A DNA stretch of 55,215 bases from a virus, in IMG/VR virus record IMGVR_UViG_3300044699_000026, positions 1-55,215 of that record; one strand, 5' to 3'. The translations under genes and the position numbers were made by a program. Below the pieces are notes generated by a model. That model was not told where the DNA came from, ran no database searches, and saw nothing but the letters and a program-made list of their open reading frames with translations. This document shows positions 1 to 8,996 of this stretch, in pieces; within the stretch, counting starts at the first letter, position 1; each line of letters starts with the position of its first letter.

Positions 1-297
1 ACATTCCGAGCTGTACGACCCTGGGATACGCCAGCCATAGGGCCGCGGCGGCGTGCTTGTTTGCTTGCGGCGGCGTGAAGTAGGCTTCTGCTTGGTGAGC
101 GCCGGCCGCGCGGAGGGTTCGCCTAGTGCCGGGTGGGGTCCGGCCAATAACAACCCCCACGAAGCCCCGGTTCGCCGGGGCTTCGGACGTTAGCGGCATG
201 TCTGGCGTGACAAAAGTTGAGTGGCCAACTATGTTGTGGATGATCGGCGAGGTTTCGGCCCCGTCGATTTTCGACTTTCCTGACATAGGAGCCCCTG
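1..297. other. left-end non-coding segment
   Basis: I see no convincing gene here. The segment holds an 11-bp direct repeat, GCGGCGGCGTG, at 45-55 and 67-77, and a strong hairpin at 161-184. The ~110 bp after the hairpin form a leader to the small terminase gene, ending in the ribosome site AGGAG at 287-291. This may be a genome end, but no cohesive-end or headful signal can be proven. Confidence 0.5.
161..184 (+). terminator. GC-rich hairpin with TTCG loop
   Basis: A perfect 10-bp stem, GAAGCCCCGG paired with CCGGGGCTTC, closes on a TTCG tetraloop, a very stable RNA hairpin. It has no U-tract, which is common for actinobacterial terminators. Its place before the first structural gene suggests it stops transcription entering from the genome end, or shields a leader RNA. 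Confidence 0.6.
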
Positions 298-744
298 ATG
301 GCCTCACCAATTCCGAAGGACCCGTCCGTGCGCGCCAGGCGCAATAAGGACACGGTCATTCCCACTAAGATCAAGTTCGTTCGCGGCCGGCAGCCCCGGT
401 TGCCGAGTGGTTACGACTGGCATCCGCAGACCAGGATTTGGTGGAGGACGTGGGCTACCTCGCCGTTGGCTGAGCACCTCATGGCTGTCGATTGGCAGGT
501 TCTCCTGAGCGCGGCCCTGCTGCACTCTCAGGTCTGGTCGAGTCAGGACTTCCGGCTGATTCCGATCGTCAACAAGATGGAGAAGGACTTCGGCGCCACG
601 TTCAGTGCGCGTCTCCAGCTCCGGATCCAGGCGCAGGAAGCCGATAAGGCCGAGACCCAGGGCGAGCGTCGTCGGGCTACTAGCGGGATGGTCCAGCCGA
701 AGGCAGAGAACGATCCTCGTGCCGTGCTCAGCATTGTGAGCTGA
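298..744 (+). CDS. terS: terminase small subunit (probable)
   Basis: A 148-residue protein immediately before the large terminase, where the small subunit normally lies. It would bind DNA and help start packaging. The N-terminus is basic (residues 11-35). A Trp-rich segment at 41-52 and the SPLAEHL motif at 55-61 resemble small terminases of actinophages. The middle is predicted helical and the tail is charged. Start ATG at 298 has AGGAG 6 bp upstream. Only 7 bp separate it from the next gene, so the two are probably co-translated. Assignment rests mainly on position and general resemblance. Confidence 0.7.
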   Translation: MASPIPKDPSVRARRNKDTVIPTKIKFVRGRQPRLPSGYDWHPQTRIWWRTWATSPLAEHLMAVDWQVLLSAALLHSQVWSSQDFRLIPIVNKMEKDFGATFSARLQLRIQAQEADKAETQGERRRATSGMVQPKAENDPRAVLSIVS

Positions 745-751
745 GGTCTCG

Positions 752-2386
752 ATGGGGACGCTCATCGTCCCCCAGATGCAGCCAGGGGAGCTGTGGCCCA
801 CACTCGGGCCGCATATCTGCGACCTGATCGAAGAGCGGGCCGTGTTCGGCCCAGGCTCGCTGCGGGGGCTACCGGCCAAGCTTGACGACGAGAAGCGCGC
901 CATCATCTACCGGGCCTACGAGGTCTATCCGAAAGGCCACGAGCTCGCAGGGCGGCGCCGTTTCCAGAGGGTCGGCATCTCGGTACGGAAAGGCACGGCC
1001 AAGACCGAGCTTCTCGGTTGGATCACCTTCGTGGAGCTCCATCCCGAAGGTCCGGTGCGTTGCGACGGCTTCGACAGGCGTGGGAATCCAATCGGCCGGC
1101 CGGTTCGCGACCCTTACATTCCGATGCTGGCCTATTCCGAGGAACAGGTCACCGAGCTGGCCTATCAGGTTCTCTACACGGTGGTTACCGAGGGGCCGGA
1201 CGCCCAGCTTTTCGATGCCCAGAAGGAAAAGATCCACCGGCTTTCGCCGACCGGCAAGAGCGCCGGGGTAGCCCTTCCGTTGTCCAACTCGCCGAATGCA
1301 CGTGATGGCGCGCGGACCACGTTCCAATGCTTTGACGAGCCGCACCGGATGTACCTTCCCAAACAACGGGCAGCGCACGAGACGATGCTCGCGAACATGC
1401 CCAAGCGGCCCCTCGAAGATCCGTGGGCCATGTATGCATCGACCGCGGGTGAGCCTGGCCAGAACTCGATCCAGGAAGATCTCCACAAGGAGGCCGAGAA
1501 GATCAAGTCCGGGGAGATCACCGATCCTCAGTTGTTCTTCTTCCACCGCGAGGCCGCCGCTGGTCACGACATGACCACGCTCGAAGGCCGGGTCGCGGCC
1601 ATCGCCGAGGCCACGGGTCCGGTCGGTGAATATGCCCCAGGTCAGTTCCGCTCCATCGCGTTGCAATGGGACCGACCCGGCGCCGACGCCGAATACCTGG
1701 AGCGGGTCTGGACCAATCGCTGGATTCGCAGCCAGCGTCAAGCCTTTGACATCAAGCTCTGGCAGGGTCTTGCCGTCCAGGATGAGATTCCGGCCGGAGC
1801 CTTCGTCGCGGCCGGTTTCGACGGCGCACGGTTCCAGGACTCGACGGCCATCGTCATCACCGACATCAAGACCGGCTGCCAGCAGCTCTATGCACTGTGG
1901 GAACGTCCCCTTGACGTCGAGGACTGGGAAGTCCCCGAGACCGAGGTCACCGCGGCCGTCCACATGCTGGCCGCGCGGTACAAGCTCCACAAGCTCTACG
2001 CCGACCCGCCGCACTGGACGGAAACCGTTGGGTCATGGGAGGCCAGCCTTCCGGGTCAGGTCGAGGAATGGTGGACCAATCGGCCTGCCTACATGGCCAA
2101 GGCGATCCGCGCCTACCGTGAGGCGATGTCATCCGGTGCCGTCACGCACGTGAACCGAGGCATCGAGCTCGACAAGAGCTTCGACGACCATATCGCCGCC
2201 GCTGGCCGGCACAACATCAACATGTGGCTCGACGGCGAGCAGCTGTTCCTGCTCAACAAGATCCACCTGGACCGCAAATACGACGCCGCAGTGGCAGGGA
2301 TACTGTCTTGGGCGGCCTACCTTGATGCGGTGAAGACCGGAGCCGAAGCCCCGGAGGATTCATACATTCCTGTCCGCATCAGGTAA
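752..2386 (+). CDS. terL: terminase large subunit, ATPase-nuclease
   Basis: A 544-residue packaging motor that would translocate DNA into proheads and cut the concatemer. The ATPase half has a degenerate Walker A, VRKGTAKT, near residues 78-85 and a Walker B-like FDE at 194-196. The C-terminal RNase H-like nuclease shows GFDGAR at 355-360, YADPP near 416-420 and DAAVAG near 511-516, the expected acidic positions. Length fits the family. ATG 752 follows the small subunit closely. The frame is intact with no oddities. Confidence 0.93.
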   Translation: MGTLIVPQMQPGELWPTLGPHICDLIEERAVFGPGSLRGLPAKLDDEKRAIIYRAYEVYPKGHELAGRRRFQRVGISVRKGTAKTELLGWITFVELHPEGPVRCDGFDRRGNPIGRPVRDPYIPMLAYSEEQVTELAYQVLYTVVTEGPDAQLFDAQKEKIHRLSPTGKSAGVALPLSNSPNARDGARTTFQCFDEPHRMYLPKQRAAHETMLANMPKRPLEDPWAMYASTAGEPGQNSIQEDLHKEAEKIKSGEITDPQLFFFHREAAAGHDMTTLEGRVAAIAEATGPVGEYAPGQFRSIALQWDRPGADAEYLERVWTNRWIRSQRQAFDIKLWQGLAVQDEIPAGAFVAAGFDGARFQDSTAIVITDIKTGCQQLYALWERPLDVEDWEVPETEVTAAVHMLAARYKLHKLYADPPHWTETVGSWEASLPGQVEEWWTNRPAYMAKAIRAYREAMSSGAVTHVNRGIELDKSFDDHIAAAGRHNINMWLDGEQLFLLNKIHLDRKYDAAVAGILSWAAYLDAVKTGAEAPEDSYIPVRIR

Positions 2387-2401
2387 GGCCATGGAGGCTC
2401 A

Positions 2402-4012
2402 GTGCCCATCGAAGTCGATGTTCCCCTGAGCGACGGCTGGTGGGTTCAGCGACTGGCGCTGAGGCTTGAAGCGCAGCGCAAGCGCGCCGAGGCCCTCCAC
2501 GAGCGGTACGTGGGCAAGCCGCCCCTGCCGATCGTGAACGACAACATGCGTAGGGCCGTCGAGCTCTTCCTTCGCAAGGCGGGCACGAACTGGGAGCGGT
2601 TGATCATCGGGGCACGCCTTCCGCGTCTTCAGATCACCGGTCTGCGCACTCCGCAGGAGCCCGACAGTGAAGGCGACCAGGCCGCTTTCGCGCGATGGGT
2701 CCAGGCCGGCATGAAGCTGGTCGTTTACGACACGCACAAGAACTCGTTCACCATGGGCTCGGGCTACGTCATCTCGGGCAAGGACCCAGACACGGGCAAG
2801 CTCCTAGTGACGGCCGAGGACCCGCGCAACACCATCGTGGAGCTCGATCCGGCGACCAAGAAGGTTGTCGCCGGGCTGAAGATGATCCGCGACAGCGTGA
2901 AAAGCGAAGACGTGGCCTATCTCTACATGCCGGGTCGCGTGCGTGTCGCGGTGATCGAGAACCCGCAGCTGACACAGCCGGTTCCCGCCGTCAACACGCC
3001 GCCGTTCTACAAGCTCCAGGGGTCGTTCAACGGCCAGGCTTGGGACTGGGATGAAGCTCGCTCGGGCAGCATCCCCGGTCTCGACGGTCGGGTCTGCGTG
3101 ACGCCGTTCGAGAACGAAGACGGCATGGCTGAGTTCGAGCCGCACATTCCGCTCATGGACCGGATCATCCAGCAGATCCTTCAGCGGATGACCGTCATCA
3201 CGTTCCAGGCGTTCAAGCAGCGCGCCGTCAAGGGCCTGCCCAAGGTAGACCCGCAGACCGGCATGGACATCGACTACAGCGACGTATTCTCGGCCGAGCC
3301 GAATGCGATCTGGCAGGTGCCAGCCAGTGCTGACTTCTGGGAGTCGGCCAATGTCGACATCCAGCCGATCCTCATGTCCATCCGAGACGACGTTCGAGAC
3401 CTGGCCGCAGTCTCGGCCACTCCGCTCTACTCGATCACGCCGGACGCGACGAATGGTTCGGCCGAGGGTGCTTCTCTTCAGCGGGAGATGCTCACGTTCT
3501 CCTGCGAAGGGCACCGTGACCGGTTCACGCCGCGGTGGGCCGAGGTCGCCGAGCACATCGCATTGCTGTCCGACGACGACAATCCGGCCACTCAGCCGAT
3601 CTGGGCTCCGGTGGAACGGCTCAGCCTTGCCGAACGAGGATCAGCCGCTTCGCAGCTTCGGAACATCGTTCCGGTGGAGACGATCTGGACCGAGATCATG
3701 GACTTCCCGCCGTCGATGGTTCCCGCGCTCAAGACCCAGCGGGCCGATGACATGGTTCTTCAGGTCCAGTTGGCCGCAGCCCAGGCCCAGGCCACGACGG
3801 CAGCCACCATCGCCGGTTCCCAGCCGCCGCCCGGCACTCCGCAGGACAACCAGGGCGGCAGTGCTACGGTCAAGGACCCGATAACAGGGAAGGCTCTTCC
3901 TATCGCTCCACCTAAGGCCAACAACGCCACCGATGGTGACCAGACCACGACCTTCGTTCCGGGCTACTATCGTGCGCCGAAGAAGTCGTCCGCTGTAGCA
4001 GCCACGAAGTAA
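2402..4012 (+). CDS. portal protein
   Basis: A 536-residue protein directly after the terminase. It would form the dodecameric ring at the capsid vertex through which DNA passes and to which the terminase docks. Size, position and the region around residues 25-120 (NDNMRRAVELFL followed by a helical stem) fit SPP1 gp6-type portals of actinophages. The C-terminus is Pro/Gln/Ala-rich and probably disordered. GTG start at 2402 preceded by GGAGG. The MuF-like gene downstream supports the call. Confidence 0.9.
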   Translation: MPIEVDVPLSDGWWVQRLALRLEAQRKRAEALHERYVGKPPLPIVNDNMRRAVELFLRKAGTNWERLIIGARLPRLQITGLRTPQEPDSEGDQAAFARWVQAGMKLVVYDTHKNSFTMGSGYVISGKDPDTGKLLVTAEDPRNTIVELDPATKKVVAGLKMIRDSVKSEDVAYLYMPGRVRVAVIENPQLTQPVPAVNTPPFYKLQGSFNGQAWDWDEARSGSIPGLDGRVCVTPFENEDGMAEFEPHIPLMDRIIQQILQRMTVITFQAFKQRAVKGLPKVDPQTGMDIDYSDVFSAEPNAIWQVPASADFWESANVDIQPILMSIRDDVRDLAAVSATPLYSITPDATNGSAEGASLQREMLTFSCEGHRDRFTPRWAEVAEHIALLSDDDNPATQPIWAPVERLSLAERGSAASQLRNIVPVETIWTEIMDFPPSMVPALKTQRADDMVLQVQLAAAQAQATTAATIAGSQPPPGTPQDNQGGSATVKDPITGKALPIAPPKANNATDGDQTTTFVPGYYRAPKKSSAVAATK

Positions 4013-4023
4013 AGGGAGAGCTT

Positions 4024-4533
4024 GTGGACGTAGAAGTCCGAGAATCCGCCCTTGATCACGCTGAAGACTGGTTGGGGACCCAGACTCCGCGGCCTTCGAT
4101 CAGCGAGCTTCTGAATGCGGCCGACGAGGTCTCGATCTACCTGGCGGGCAGTTCGCTCAGGGTGATCCAGATTCGCGTCGGTCTTGTTCGCGAACAGGCA
4201 GACGGCACCCCCTCAACAGATCAACCGGAAGGAAGCACCATGCAGCTCCGAGACACCCAGCAGGTCACCTACACTCTCGCCGGCAAGGACGCCAAGGGCT
4301 TCGACGTGGATGGCGAGCAGTTCTCTGCCGCGTCCTCGGACGAGACCGTTGTGACCGTCACTCAGGACGGCGACACATTCACCGCGGTAGCCGGTAACCC
4401 CGGTTCGGCGGTCATCACCTTCTCCGAGGCCGTGTCCGGTCTCAACGCCACCGAGGCCATCGATGTGGTGCCGGGAAACCTCGCCACGATCGACGTGGTG
4501 GCCGGCGACGTCACCGAGCAGCCCACTCCGTAG
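4024..4533 (+). CDS. Ig-like (BIG2-type) domain protein, possible internal start
   Basis: 169 residues in two parts. Residues 1-72 have no recognised fold. Residues 73-169 are Thr/Val/Asp-rich beta-strand sequence (QVTYTLAGKDAKG, ETVVTVTQDGDTF, AVITFSE) like bacterial Ig-like domains that decorate phage heads and tails. The second part begins with ATG at 4240, which has a strong ribosome site GGAAGGAAG just upstream, so a short Ig-only product may be made from inside the gene. GTG 4024 follows the portal by 11 bp. Likely a head-surface accessory protein; function inferred only. Confidence 0.6.
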   Translation: MDVEVRESALDHAEDWLGTQTPRPSISELLNAADEVSIYLAGSSLRVIQIRVGLVREQADGTPSTDQPEGSTMQLRDTQQVTYTLAGKDAKGFDVDGEQFSAASSDETVVTVTQDGDTFTAVAGNPGSAVITFSEAVSGLNATEAIDVVPGNLATIDVVAGDVTEQPTP

Positions 4534-4538
4534 CCCTG

Positions 4539-4610
4539 ATGGTTCTCGGCGTTCTCGTCGTCGTGATCATCATGGCCCTGCTCGTCTATGTCGATCGGAA
4601 GGTGCCGTGA
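4539..4610 (+). CDS. 23-residue membrane peptide
   Basis: A tiny gene encoding an almost wholly hydrophobic segment (MVLGVLVVVIIMALLVYV) followed by DRKVP, that is, one membrane helix with a positive end. Its stop overlaps the GTG start of the next small membrane gene. Membrane peptides in the head operon are not otherwise explained; a role in lysis timing or membrane tethering is speculation. Confidence 0.55.
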   Translation: MVLGVLVVVIIMALLVYVDRKVP

Positions 4611-4729
4611 CCATCAACGGATACCACTGGTTGGCTCCGCTCGGCGTCGGCATGGTGCTTGCCATGTTCTGCGTCTACTGCGCTCTAGTTGCGCTGACCG
4701 AGCGGTACAACCGTCGAGGAGAGGGCTAG
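4607..4729 (+). CDS. 40-residue single-span membrane protein
   Basis: Starts with GTG 4607, overlapping the previous gene by 4 bp. One hydrophobic helix (roughly residues 9-30, APLGVGMVLAMFCVYCALVAL) is followed by the charged tail TERYNRRGEG, so the C-terminus is probably cytoplasmic. No family recognised. It belongs to a run of three small membrane genes between the portal-adjacent Ig protein and the MuF gene. Confidence 0.6.
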   Translation: MTINGYHWLAPLGVGMVLAMFCVYCALVALTERYNRRGEG

Positions 4730-4732
4730 ATC

Positions 4733-4915
4733 ATGTGGCGGTTCGTCTGCTTGGTGATCGCTGCGATCTGCATGGTCTTCGCGGCGTGTTCCGGCGTCGT
4801 CTGGCACCTTGGTGACTCCGACGTCAACCTGTACTACTTGTCGCTGTTCTTCGTGATCCTGGCCTTCATCCCGCCGTGGCCATTCCCGAAGATCGCGCAG
4901 CGCAACTCGCGGTAA
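4733..4915 (+). CDS. 60-residue membrane protein
   Basis: Two hydrophobic segments: residues 4-24, ending in a lipobox-like AACS, and residues 34-50 (YYLSLFFVILAFIPPWPF). The first could be a lipoprotein signal or a plain membrane anchor. ATG 4733 lies 3 bp after the previous stop. Its last 40 bp are also the start of the MuF-like gene in another frame, an unusually long overlap. Function unknown. Confidence 0.55.
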   Translation: MWRFVCLVIAAICMVFAACSGVVWHLGDSDVNLYYLSLFFVILAFIPPWPFPKIAQRNSR

Positions 4916-5955
4916 TCCTGGAAGGTCAAGGCGCTGCCATGCGGCGCCTGACCAACCAGGCAGAGCTCATCGCCCTGGCGGACACCAGGAACTTCACCCA
5001 GTGGAACAATCCGACTGCTCGGGCTCGATGGGCGGACGGATTGGCCAAGGGCATTCAGGCCGTCCAGCGACAAGCCGCGGCAGTGACCAACGCTTACCTC
5101 CAGCGGGCCTCCACGCTCAGTTTGGGCAGGGCGCCGGCAGTCGTGGCGATCGTGGACATCACGGCGCTCCGACTTGGCATCGACCTGGCCGACGTCTACC
5201 AGCGCGTCGGTGCCGCGTTCCGGTTCGGGACGTGGCGGCTGGAAGGGTTCGACGCTCGGGCAGCCATGCGGGCGGATCAAGAGGTTTCCCAGCTTCTTGC
5301 TCCTGTCGAAAGCGCATTGTTCGACGGGGTGACTACTCGCCGGCCGATCAGCGCCACAGATGCCGCACTCGATCGAGCCGCATCCCTTGCGCGGACAGAC
5401 GTCGCACTGGCTGCCCGAGCCCAGGCTCACCAGTTCATGACCAAGGTGAAGCCGTCGCCGACAGGTTGGCGCCGCATGATTCATCCGGAGCTTTCGGCCG
5501 GAGGAACGTGCGGGCTGTGCGTCGCCGTGGCCGATCGGGTTTACCAGAAGTCGGACCTCATGCCGCTTCACGACCGTTGCCATTGCCTTCCGGTGCCGGT
5601 CTACGAGGGTGACGATCATGTCGACACCATCACTCGGGCCGACCTTCAGCGGATCTACAGCGATGCCGGCGGCAATACCGGAGCCCTGCTGAAGGGGGTC
5701 CGGTATGAGATCAACCAGCATGGCGAGCTCGGCCCGGTGCTCACCAAGCGTAAGGACAAGTTCCGCAATAAGCGTGACGTGCGCAACGATCAGGCCGTCG
5801 ACAAGACGGCCACTCGCCAAGCCCTCGCGCTGATGGAGAAGACGCTGCCCGATCTTCAGCAGCGTGCCCAAAGTGATCCCGGCCTGGCTGGTCTGCTCAC
5901 GTGGACCGAGGACCGGATCACCTCACTGCGTTCCGACCTGGAACGTGTCGCTTAG
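4876..5955 (+). CDS. MuF-like minor capsid / capsid maturation protein
   Basis: A 359-residue protein between portal and scaffold, the usual place of MuF-type minor head proteins, which act inside the prohead and are often annotated as maturation proteins in actinophages. Near residues 212-245 it carries CGLC and then HDRCHC with conserved GWRRMIHPE, the Cys/His pattern typical of the MuF C-terminal region and probably metal-binding. GTG 4876 is chosen because it precedes the first conserved helices and gives family-like length. No separate protease gene is visible. Confidence 0.75.
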   Translation: MAIPEDRAAQLAVILEGQGAAMRRLTNQAELIALADTRNFTQWNNPTARARWADGLAKGIQAVQRQAAAVTNAYLQRASTLSLGRAPAVVAIVDITALRLGIDLADVYQRVGAAFRFGTWRLEGFDARAAMRADQEVSQLLAPVESALFDGVTTRRPISATDAALDRAASLARTDVALAARAQAHQFMTKVKPSPTGWRRMIHPELSAGGTCGLCVAVADRVYQKSDLMPLHDRCHCLPVPVYEGDDHVDTITRADLQRIYSDAGGNTGALLKGVRYEINQHGELGPVLTKRKDKFRNKRDVRNDQAVDKTATRQALALMEKTLPDLQQRAQSDPGLAGLLTWTEDRITSLRSDLERVA

Positions 5956-5999
5956 TCAGCACCCGCCATGGGTGAACCATCCTGCCAAGGGAGAAATGC

Positions 6000-6707
6000 A
6001 TGTCTATGCCCGTAGGCGTTCCCGCGCCCGTCGTGACCACGCCCGATCCGACCGTGACCGTTACGACTTCGACGCCAATGGCTCCAGCCGCGCCGACCGG
6101 AACGCCGGCTGCGCCGCAGCAGAACGGCCAGACCCCGCCGAAGACTGAAGACAAGGGGTTCCCCGACAACACCAAGGTCGAGGACATGACCGTCGAGCAG
6201 CAGGCGGCGTACTGGAAGTACCACTCTCGTAAGCACGAGAGCCGCGTGTCGGCCCTCGGGAACCTCACCCCCGAGGACGTCCAGGCCCTTCGTGACAAGG
6301 CCGCGCAGTTCGACGCCGCCGAAGCCGAGAAGGGCACCGACATGGAGAAGGCCGTTCGCTCGGCTTACGAGCAGGCGGAAAAAGCTGTACTGGCCAAGAT
6401 TCAGCCGCAGCTGGTCACGGCAGAGTTCCGTGCCGCCGCGGTCGGACGCATCGACAACGATCGACTGGCGTCCATCCTCGAACCGTTGGATCTCGCAAAG
6501 TTCCTTGCCGCCGATGGTTCGGTCGACACCGCCAAGGTGTCCTCGTACGTCAACGGAATTGCGCCCGCCATGGGAAGTTCCACCGCGCAACCCCCGTTCC
6601 CGTCCTTGGGTCAGGGGCAGCACACTGCACCGCCGACCGTGCCTGGCGCCGCCGGAGCCGCGGCGGCAGCGAAGCGGTTCGGCAAGCCCGCTTCACCCAC
6701 CACCTGA
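6000..6707 (+). CDS. scaffolding protein
   Basis: 235 residues. A Pro/Thr/Ala-rich N-terminus (to about residue 50) leads into a highly charged helical middle (residues 60-150, for example VEQQAAYWKYHSRKHESR) and a Gly/Ala/Pro-rich tail. This composition, placed directly before decoration and capsid genes, is typical of scaffold proteins that template prohead assembly and then leave. The motif YWKYHSRKHE recurs in actinophage scaffolds. ATG 6000 has AAGGGAGA upstream. Confidence 0.8.
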   Translation: MSMPVGVPAPVVTTPDPTVTVTTSTPMAPAAPTGTPAAPQQNGQTPPKTEDKGFPDNTKVEDMTVEQQAAYWKYHSRKHESRVSALGNLTPEDVQALRDKAAQFDAAEAEKGTDMEKAVRSAYEQAEKAVLAKIQPQLVTAEFRAAAVGRIDNDRLASILEPLDLAKFLAADGSVDTAKVSSYVNGIAPAMGSSTAQPPFPSLGQGQHTAPPTVPGAAGAAAAAKRFGKPASPTT

Positions 6708-6729
6708 CCCACAGAAAGGAAACCCGTCG

Positions 6730-7170
6730 ATGACCACGTTCGGTCTTCAGACTGTCTCCTACTCGACCTCCAGCCGGACGTGGCTCGCCAGCGATCACGG
6801 CACGGAGATCATGCCAGGAGTCCCGCTCGACCTGACCGGGTTCAACTCGGCGCAGATGTACCCCAACGGCTACATCGCGTCCGGTGTCGTGCTCGGCAAG
6901 GTCACGTCCTCGGGCAAGTACGTTCCGTACCTGGACTCGCTCACCAACGGCACTCAGACCGCGGTGGGCATCATGTTCAACGACGTGCAGGTGTACGTGC
7001 CGGGAACCACGACCCTCCAGACGAACGTCACCGTGCCGATCCTTCTGCACGGCTTCGTTTACTCCGGCAACCTTCCCTACACGTCCAGCAATGCCGCGTT
7101 GGGTGGCTATCTCGATGCCAATGCCCAGACGGACCTGAAGAACATCGTCTTCTGGTCCACTGCTCCGTAA
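6730..7170 (+). CDS. head decoration protein
   Basis: 146 residues, beta-rich, between scaffold and major capsid protein, where lambda gpD-like decoration proteins lie. Features include PGVPLDLTGF near residues 29-38 and a Gly/Thr-rich C-terminal half. It would trimerise on the mature capsid and stabilise it. The frame is open far upstream, but ATG 6730 is chosen because AGAAAGGA sits 8 bp before it and it follows the scaffold stop. Confidence 0.75.
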   Translation: MTTFGLQTVSYSTSSRTWLASDHGTEIMPGVPLDLTGFNSAQMYPNGYIASGVVLGKVTSSGKYVPYLDSLTNGTQTAVGIMFNDVQVYVPGTTTLQTNVTVPILLHGFVYSGNLPYTSSNAALGGYLDANAQTDLKNIVFWSTAP

Positions 7171-7203
7171 CCGACCGGCCAACTCAGAAAGGATCAACTT
7201 CCC

Positions 7204-8244
7204 ATGGCAATCATCTTCGATGGGCCGGTCACGCCTCAGGACGCCACCACGTTCGTGCGTCAGGTCCCCACCCCTGCCGATCAGGTGCTCAACCAGATTC
7301 TTCCGGATCGGGTCACCGAGTCGCCCGAGGTGGACTTCAACGTCGTCACGAAGACCGGGAACACCGGTCGGTTCCGTGCGGCCGACGCCCCGGCGCACAT
7401 CAGTCCTCGCGACTCGATGGCCGTCAACCGCGTGCCGCTGCTCAACATGTCGGTGGCCAAGCCGGTCGTCGGCGAGCTGGAGCTCCAGCGGCTCTACAGC
7501 CTCACCTACGGCCAGTCTCCGGCCGCCGCCGCGGCCGAGTCCATCTACGACGACCTCGCGAATGGTGCGCTCGACGCTCGTCGGCGTGCGGAACAGGCTC
7601 GTGGTTCGGTGCTCTCGACCGGAACCCTGGTCATCGCCGAAGGTGGCCTGAACGGCACCATCGACTACGGCGTCCCCGGCGGCAACAAAGTCACCGCCGG
7701 CACCCTGTGGTCGGTCACGGCGACGGTCGACGTCATCACCCAGCTGAACACGTGGCGGGCGACCTATCTCGCACTCAACGGCTACGCGCCGGGCGGGATG
7801 ATCATCTCCACCACGGTGCTGAACTACCTTCAGCAGAACGTGAAGCTCCAGTCGATGGCCGTCCAGACCATCGGCCCGAACCTTCAGGGATTCGCCGGCC
7901 TGATCCCGCGCAACACGATCAACGCCATCCTGGCGACGTACGATCTGCCTCCGATCACCATGGTTTACGACACCAAGGTGAACGTCGACGGGTCGAACAC
8001 CCTGGTGCTCCCGGTGAACCTGGCGATCTTCACCCCGCCGAGCAACATCGAACTGGGCTACACCGCGTGGGGGCCGACCGTCACCGCGCAGAAGCTCCAG
8101 GGCACGCAGGGTCTCGGTGCCGGGCTCGTCGGGTTCGTGGACCGCGGGGATGACTTCCCGTACAAGGAGCAGACCTACGTCGACTCGCTGATGCTCCCGG
8201 TCATCACCAACCCGAACGGCCTGTTCATTGCGACGGTCGCCTGA
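7204..8244 (+). CDS. major capsid protein, HK97 fold
   Basis: 346 residues, the expected length for an actinophage HK97-type capsid subunit without a long N-terminal delta domain. The N-terminal QDATTFVRQV region and the middle EQARGSVLSTGTL helix with surrounding beta sequence match this class. AGAAAGGA precedes ATG 7204. The stop overlaps the next ATG by one base. The intact frame and strong codon bias fit the most expressed gene of the phage. Confidence 0.88.
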   Translation: MAIIFDGPVTPQDATTFVRQVPTPADQVLNQILPDRVTESPEVDFNVVTKTGNTGRFRAADAPAHISPRDSMAVNRVPLLNMSVAKPVVGELELQRLYSLTYGQSPAAAAAESIYDDLANGALDARRRAEQARGSVLSTGTLVIAEGGLNGTIDYGVPGGNKVTAGTLWSVTATVDVITQLNTWRATYLALNGYAPGGMIISTTVLNYLQQNVKLQSMAVQTIGPNLQGFAGLIPRNTINAILATYDLPPITMVYDTKVNVDGSNTLVLPVNLAIFTPPSNIELGYTAWGPTVTAQKLQGTQGLGAGLVGFVDRGDDFPYKEQTYVDSLMLPVITNPNGLFIATVA

Positions 8245-8450
8245 TGGCCGGCCGCAAGGTCACGGTGCATGTGGTCGAATCGGCCGCAGGGCACCTTGAC
8301 GAGTACCCGGACGGGCGCGTCGAGCTGTTCCCGGGCGATGTCGCCCCGGACTGGCTTGAGCTCGGTGAGCATGTCTTCGCCAAGCAGGACGACGACAGTT
8401 CGGCCGAGCCAGCTAAGGCTGCGCCGGCTAAGGCTGCCGCCCAGAAGTAA
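8244..8450 (+). CDS. small acidic head protein
   Basis: 68 residues: a compact N-terminal part (VTVHVVESAAGHLDEYPDG) and an Ala/Lys/Pro tail with the repeat PAKAA. It overlaps the capsid stop by one base and precedes the connector genes. Similar short genes follow capsid genes in many actinophages, but I know no assigned role. Confidence 0.65.
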   Translation: MAGRKVTVHVVESAAGHLDEYPDGRVELFPGDVAPDWLELGEHVFAKQDDDSSAEPAKAAPAKAAAQK

Positions 8451-8480
8451 CCACACCTACATCAGACGGGGGCCGCCATC

Positions 8481-8996
8481 ATGGACCCACTCGCGGAGAT
8501 GACTCCGGACGACCTGGCTGGATTCTGGCGTCCCCTGTCTGATGCAGAGACAACTGTCGCAACCAACCTCATCGATGTGCTGTCCTCGATCATTCGAGGT
8601 CGGCTGCCTTCCATCGACCTGTGGATCACCGAGGGTCTGGTCGACCCGAAGGTGGTCCAGTTCGTGATGAGCACGGTCATCGCGCAGATCATCCAGGTCA
8701 CCAACCGTGCGTCGGCTGCCAAGATGGAGTCCAGGACTCTGGGCAGCTCCACCTACACGGTGTCCTACTACGACACGACCGCAGTCCAGAATCAGGCCAC
8801 AGCTCTTCTCACCCCCGACCTGATCACGCTGCTTGTGCCGCCGTCGTTCATCGTCGACAACAAGCCCGTCTCTTCGATCTACCAGCAGATGCCAATGGCC
8901 GGCAACGAGCTTCGTGGCTGGTATGGCAACCCGGTTCCCACCACTGTTCCTGACGGCATCGGTACCCCCCGGCGTCGCGGGCTGGACCGTCCGTGA
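8481..8996 (+). CDS. head-to-tail adaptor (connector)
   Basis: 171 residues, mostly helical, the first of four connector genes after the capsid. Residues 1-100 fit the Gp19/Gp15-like adaptors that bind under the portal: a DLAGFWRPLSDAE start, a helix with IIRGRLPSID, and VDPKVVQFVMSTVIAQI. The tail is Pro/Arg-rich. It overlaps the next gene by 4 bp. The call is from position and family pattern. Confidence 0.75.
   Translation: MDPLAEMTPDDLAGFWRPLSDAETTVATNLIDVLSSIIRGRLPSIDLWITEGLVDPKVVQFVMSTVIAQIIQVTNRASAAKMESRTLGSSTYTVSYYDTTAVQNQATALLTPDLITLLVPPSFIVDNKPVSSIYQQMPMAGNELRGWYGNPVPTTVPDGIGTPRRRGLDRP

Noticed and set aside
869-2014. 381-residue open frame on the minus strand opposite the large terminase
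   Set aside because: It is antisense to an unmistakable gene, has no motif, and arises because GC-rich third positions leave the opposite strand free of stops.
4834-5871. 345-residue minus-strand open frame opposite the MuF-like gene
   Set aside because: Shadow of the sense gene; no recognisable domain and no operon partner.
6780-8153. 457-residue open frame across the decoration and capsid genes
   Set aside because: Same strand but another frame; Arg/His/Gly-rich with no fold signature, and it spans two well-supported genes and their spacer.
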